NCBI GenBank assembly: GCA_002714565.1 | Contig: PAXU01000080.1 | Span: 54,053-60,799, forward strand | Length of the DNA: 6,747 nt | Reading direction: 5' to 3' | Origin: Rhodopirellula sp. | Lineage (GTDB): Bacteria > Planctomycetota > Planctomycetia > Pirellulales > Pirellulaceae | Shown here: positions 5,802 to 6,747 of the stretch, piece after piece | Layout: each line of letters starts with the position of its first letter | How positions within the stretch are numbered: the stretch's first letter is position 1 | The notes under the pieces: model-generated | What the model was told of the DNA's origin: nothing | Database searches by the model: none | What the model saw: the letters and a program-made list of their open reading frames with translations, nothing else | Translations under genes and position numbers: made by a program

Positions 5802-6482
5802 ATGCAACGGCGATTCCTTGCAGCTCTGACTACCCTTACACTTGTAGCGTTGACACAAATCAGCGCGTCTGCTGCTGAACACCGCATCGTAAAGCTTGAA
5901 GAGTCAGCACCGGCTGACAGTGTTTCCAAAGAAGTTGCCGCCCAACTAAGCGAAACTGGGATTTCGATCTATCGCGGTGAAACACGAAAAGTTTGTGATA
6001 TCTGGTTGTTCAAGAGCATAACGGTGCCGGCGCTTAAGGGTAAAGGCGATGTCATCTATCCGTTTTCTCAAGGCCAAATGCTAGGCGTTATTCGCTACAG
6101 TCGTAGTGGAAGTGATTTTCGTGATCAGGATATCGAAGCAGGAGTCTATACACTCCGTTATGCACACCAACCAGTTGACGGTGCTCACGTTGGCACAAGT
6201 CCAACGCGAGATTTCCTTATGCTACTAAACGCAGAGCATGACAAAGTGCTAAAACCAGCGAGTCGTGATGAAATGAACGAACAAAGTGCTGAAGTTGCAC
6301 AGTCAAGTCATCCTGCCATCCTGTCTCTGCAAAAGGTTAGTGGTGATAGCAAAGCACCAAGTATCCGCGAGAACGCAGAGCATGAGTGGTGGATCGTTCG
6401 GCTAAACACGAATGCCAAGGTTGGTGATGAAGTGAAGCCACTACCTCTCGATTTGGTCGTGGTTGGATACGCCTCAGAGTAA
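5802..6482 (+). CDS. Secreted protein of unknown function
   Basis: This 226-aa protein has a clear Sec signal peptide: MQRRF, a hydrophobic core to about residue 20, and an SASA cleavage site near residues 21-25. The mature part is about 200 aa and looks globular and beta-rich, with a single cysteine (Cys64) and no further membrane segment. Recognisable blocks are AGVYTLRYAHQPVDG, GTSPTRDFLMLL and, near the end, EWWIVRLNT; I have the impression of a conserved planctomycete family but cannot name a domain. The ribosome site AAAGGA lies 8 bases before the ATG. The gene is divergent from the hydroxylase operon and shares its intergenic region. That allows joint regulation but does not show a shared function. 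It is probably periplasmic or cell-surface. Confidence 0.85.
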   Translation: MQRRFLAALTTLTLVALTQISASAAEHRIVKLEESAPADSVSKEVAAQLSETGISIYRGETRKVCDIWLFKSITVPALKGKGDVIYPFSQGQMLGVIRYSRSGSDFRDQDIEAGVYTLRYAHQPVDGAHVGTSPTRDFLMLLNAEHDKVLKPASRDEMNEQSAEVAQSSHPAILSLQKVSGDSKAPSIRENAEHEWWIVRLNTNAKVGDEVKPLPLDLVVVGYASE

Positions 6483-6553
6483 GTAAGTGGTCCATAACTC
6501 AACCTGAGTGCAAGACATTGAAGAATAAGTATTCCATTCTCGCAAGGAATCAG

Positions 6554-6747
6554 ATGATCCTGCTGGTGGTATGTATTGGTCTTGTATCATTGTCGGTGGT
6601 TGGTCTGTCTGATGATGCCAAAAAGCCACTGCCTCCAACCGTTCTGCTCACCGGCATTGTGAAGACCGTTGATGACGTGGAAGCCAGTCGGTTAGGGTTT
6701 ACGCCGGTCCAGTTCCGTCGTGAGCAGACACCTGTATTTTATGATTT
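6554..6747 (+). CDS. N-terminal part of an exported or membrane-anchored protein, truncated by the window edge
   Basis: The frame is open from the ATG at 6554 to the right edge (64 complete codons). The start has AAGGA (6544-6548) 5 bases upstream. The N-terminus (MILLVVCIGLVSLSVVGLS) is hydrophobic, as in a signal peptide or anchor, but lacks the usual basic start. An in-frame TTG at 6518 would add 12 residues with several Lys/Arg (LKNKYSILARNQ) and give a more typical signal sequence, though with a poorer ribosome site. ATTCC (6531-6535) and GGAAT (6546-6550) could form a weak stem covering the AAGGA. The rest is too short to recognise. It begins 71 bases after the 226-aa gene on the same strand with no terminator seen between, so the two may be co-transcribed. 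Confidence 0.6.
   Translation, partial: MILLVVCIGLVSLSVVGLSDDAKKPLPPTVLLTGIVKTVDDVEASRLGFTPVQFRREQTPVFYD

Noticed and set aside
6497..6509. Possible terminator hairpin (ACTCA/TGAGT) after the 226-aa gene
   Set aside because: The stem is only 5 bp with a 3-base loop and there is no T tract after it.

Overview
The window looks like a piece of a Planctomycetota chromosome, Pirellulaceae-like. This is inferred from three things: a planctomycete-style secreted CehA/McbA metallohydrolase, a Tat-exported three-subunit molybdenum hydroxylase, and secreted proteins of unknown function. No rRNA or other taxonomic marker is present, so the assignment is by gene style only. No mobile element, CRISPR array or tRNA was seen.

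Layout. Bases 1-1320 (minus strand) hold the first 440 codons of a secreted PHP-like CehA/McbA metallohydrolase that runs off the left edge. Bases 1352-1388 are a strong intrinsic terminator for minus-strand transcription. Bases 1425-5495 are a tight four-gene minus-strand operon. In transcription order it encodes a Tat-signal [2Fe-2S] subunit (195 aa), a molybdopterin-binding large subunit (744 aa), an FAD subunit (328 aa) and a 78-aa protein with six cysteines. Bases 5496-5801 are a divergent intergenic region with a good sigma70-like promoter for the operon and a small palindrome in the predicted leader. Bases 5802-6482 (plus) encode a secreted protein of unknown function. A second, truncated plus-strand gene with a hydrophobic N-terminus starts near 6554 and leaves the window at the right edge.

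How the genes work together. The three large operon genes form a xanthine dehydrogenase/aldehyde oxidase-family enzyme of the PaoABC/CoxSML type. The large subunit carries the molybdenum site with its catalytic Glu705. The small subunit should carry two [2Fe-2S] clusters and the medium subunit FAD. The twin-arginine signal on the small subunit suggests the folded complex is exported to the periplasm. The substrate cannot be read from the sequence.

The main surprise is in the small subunit. The C-terminal cluster (Cys141, Cys144, Cys176, Cys178) is intact. In the N-terminal plant-ferredoxin-type domain, all four ligand positions are serine (Ser87, Ser92, Ser95, Ser107), with the family spacing x4-x2-x11 exactly kept. 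The FAD subunit also keeps a YagS/PaoB-like loop but has only two cysteines. If the FAD-proximal cluster is absent, the usual Mo -> FeS-I -> FeS-II -> FAD path is broken, and electrons must leave another way. The co-transcribed 78-aa cysteine-rich protein is a candidate for involvement, but this is speculation.
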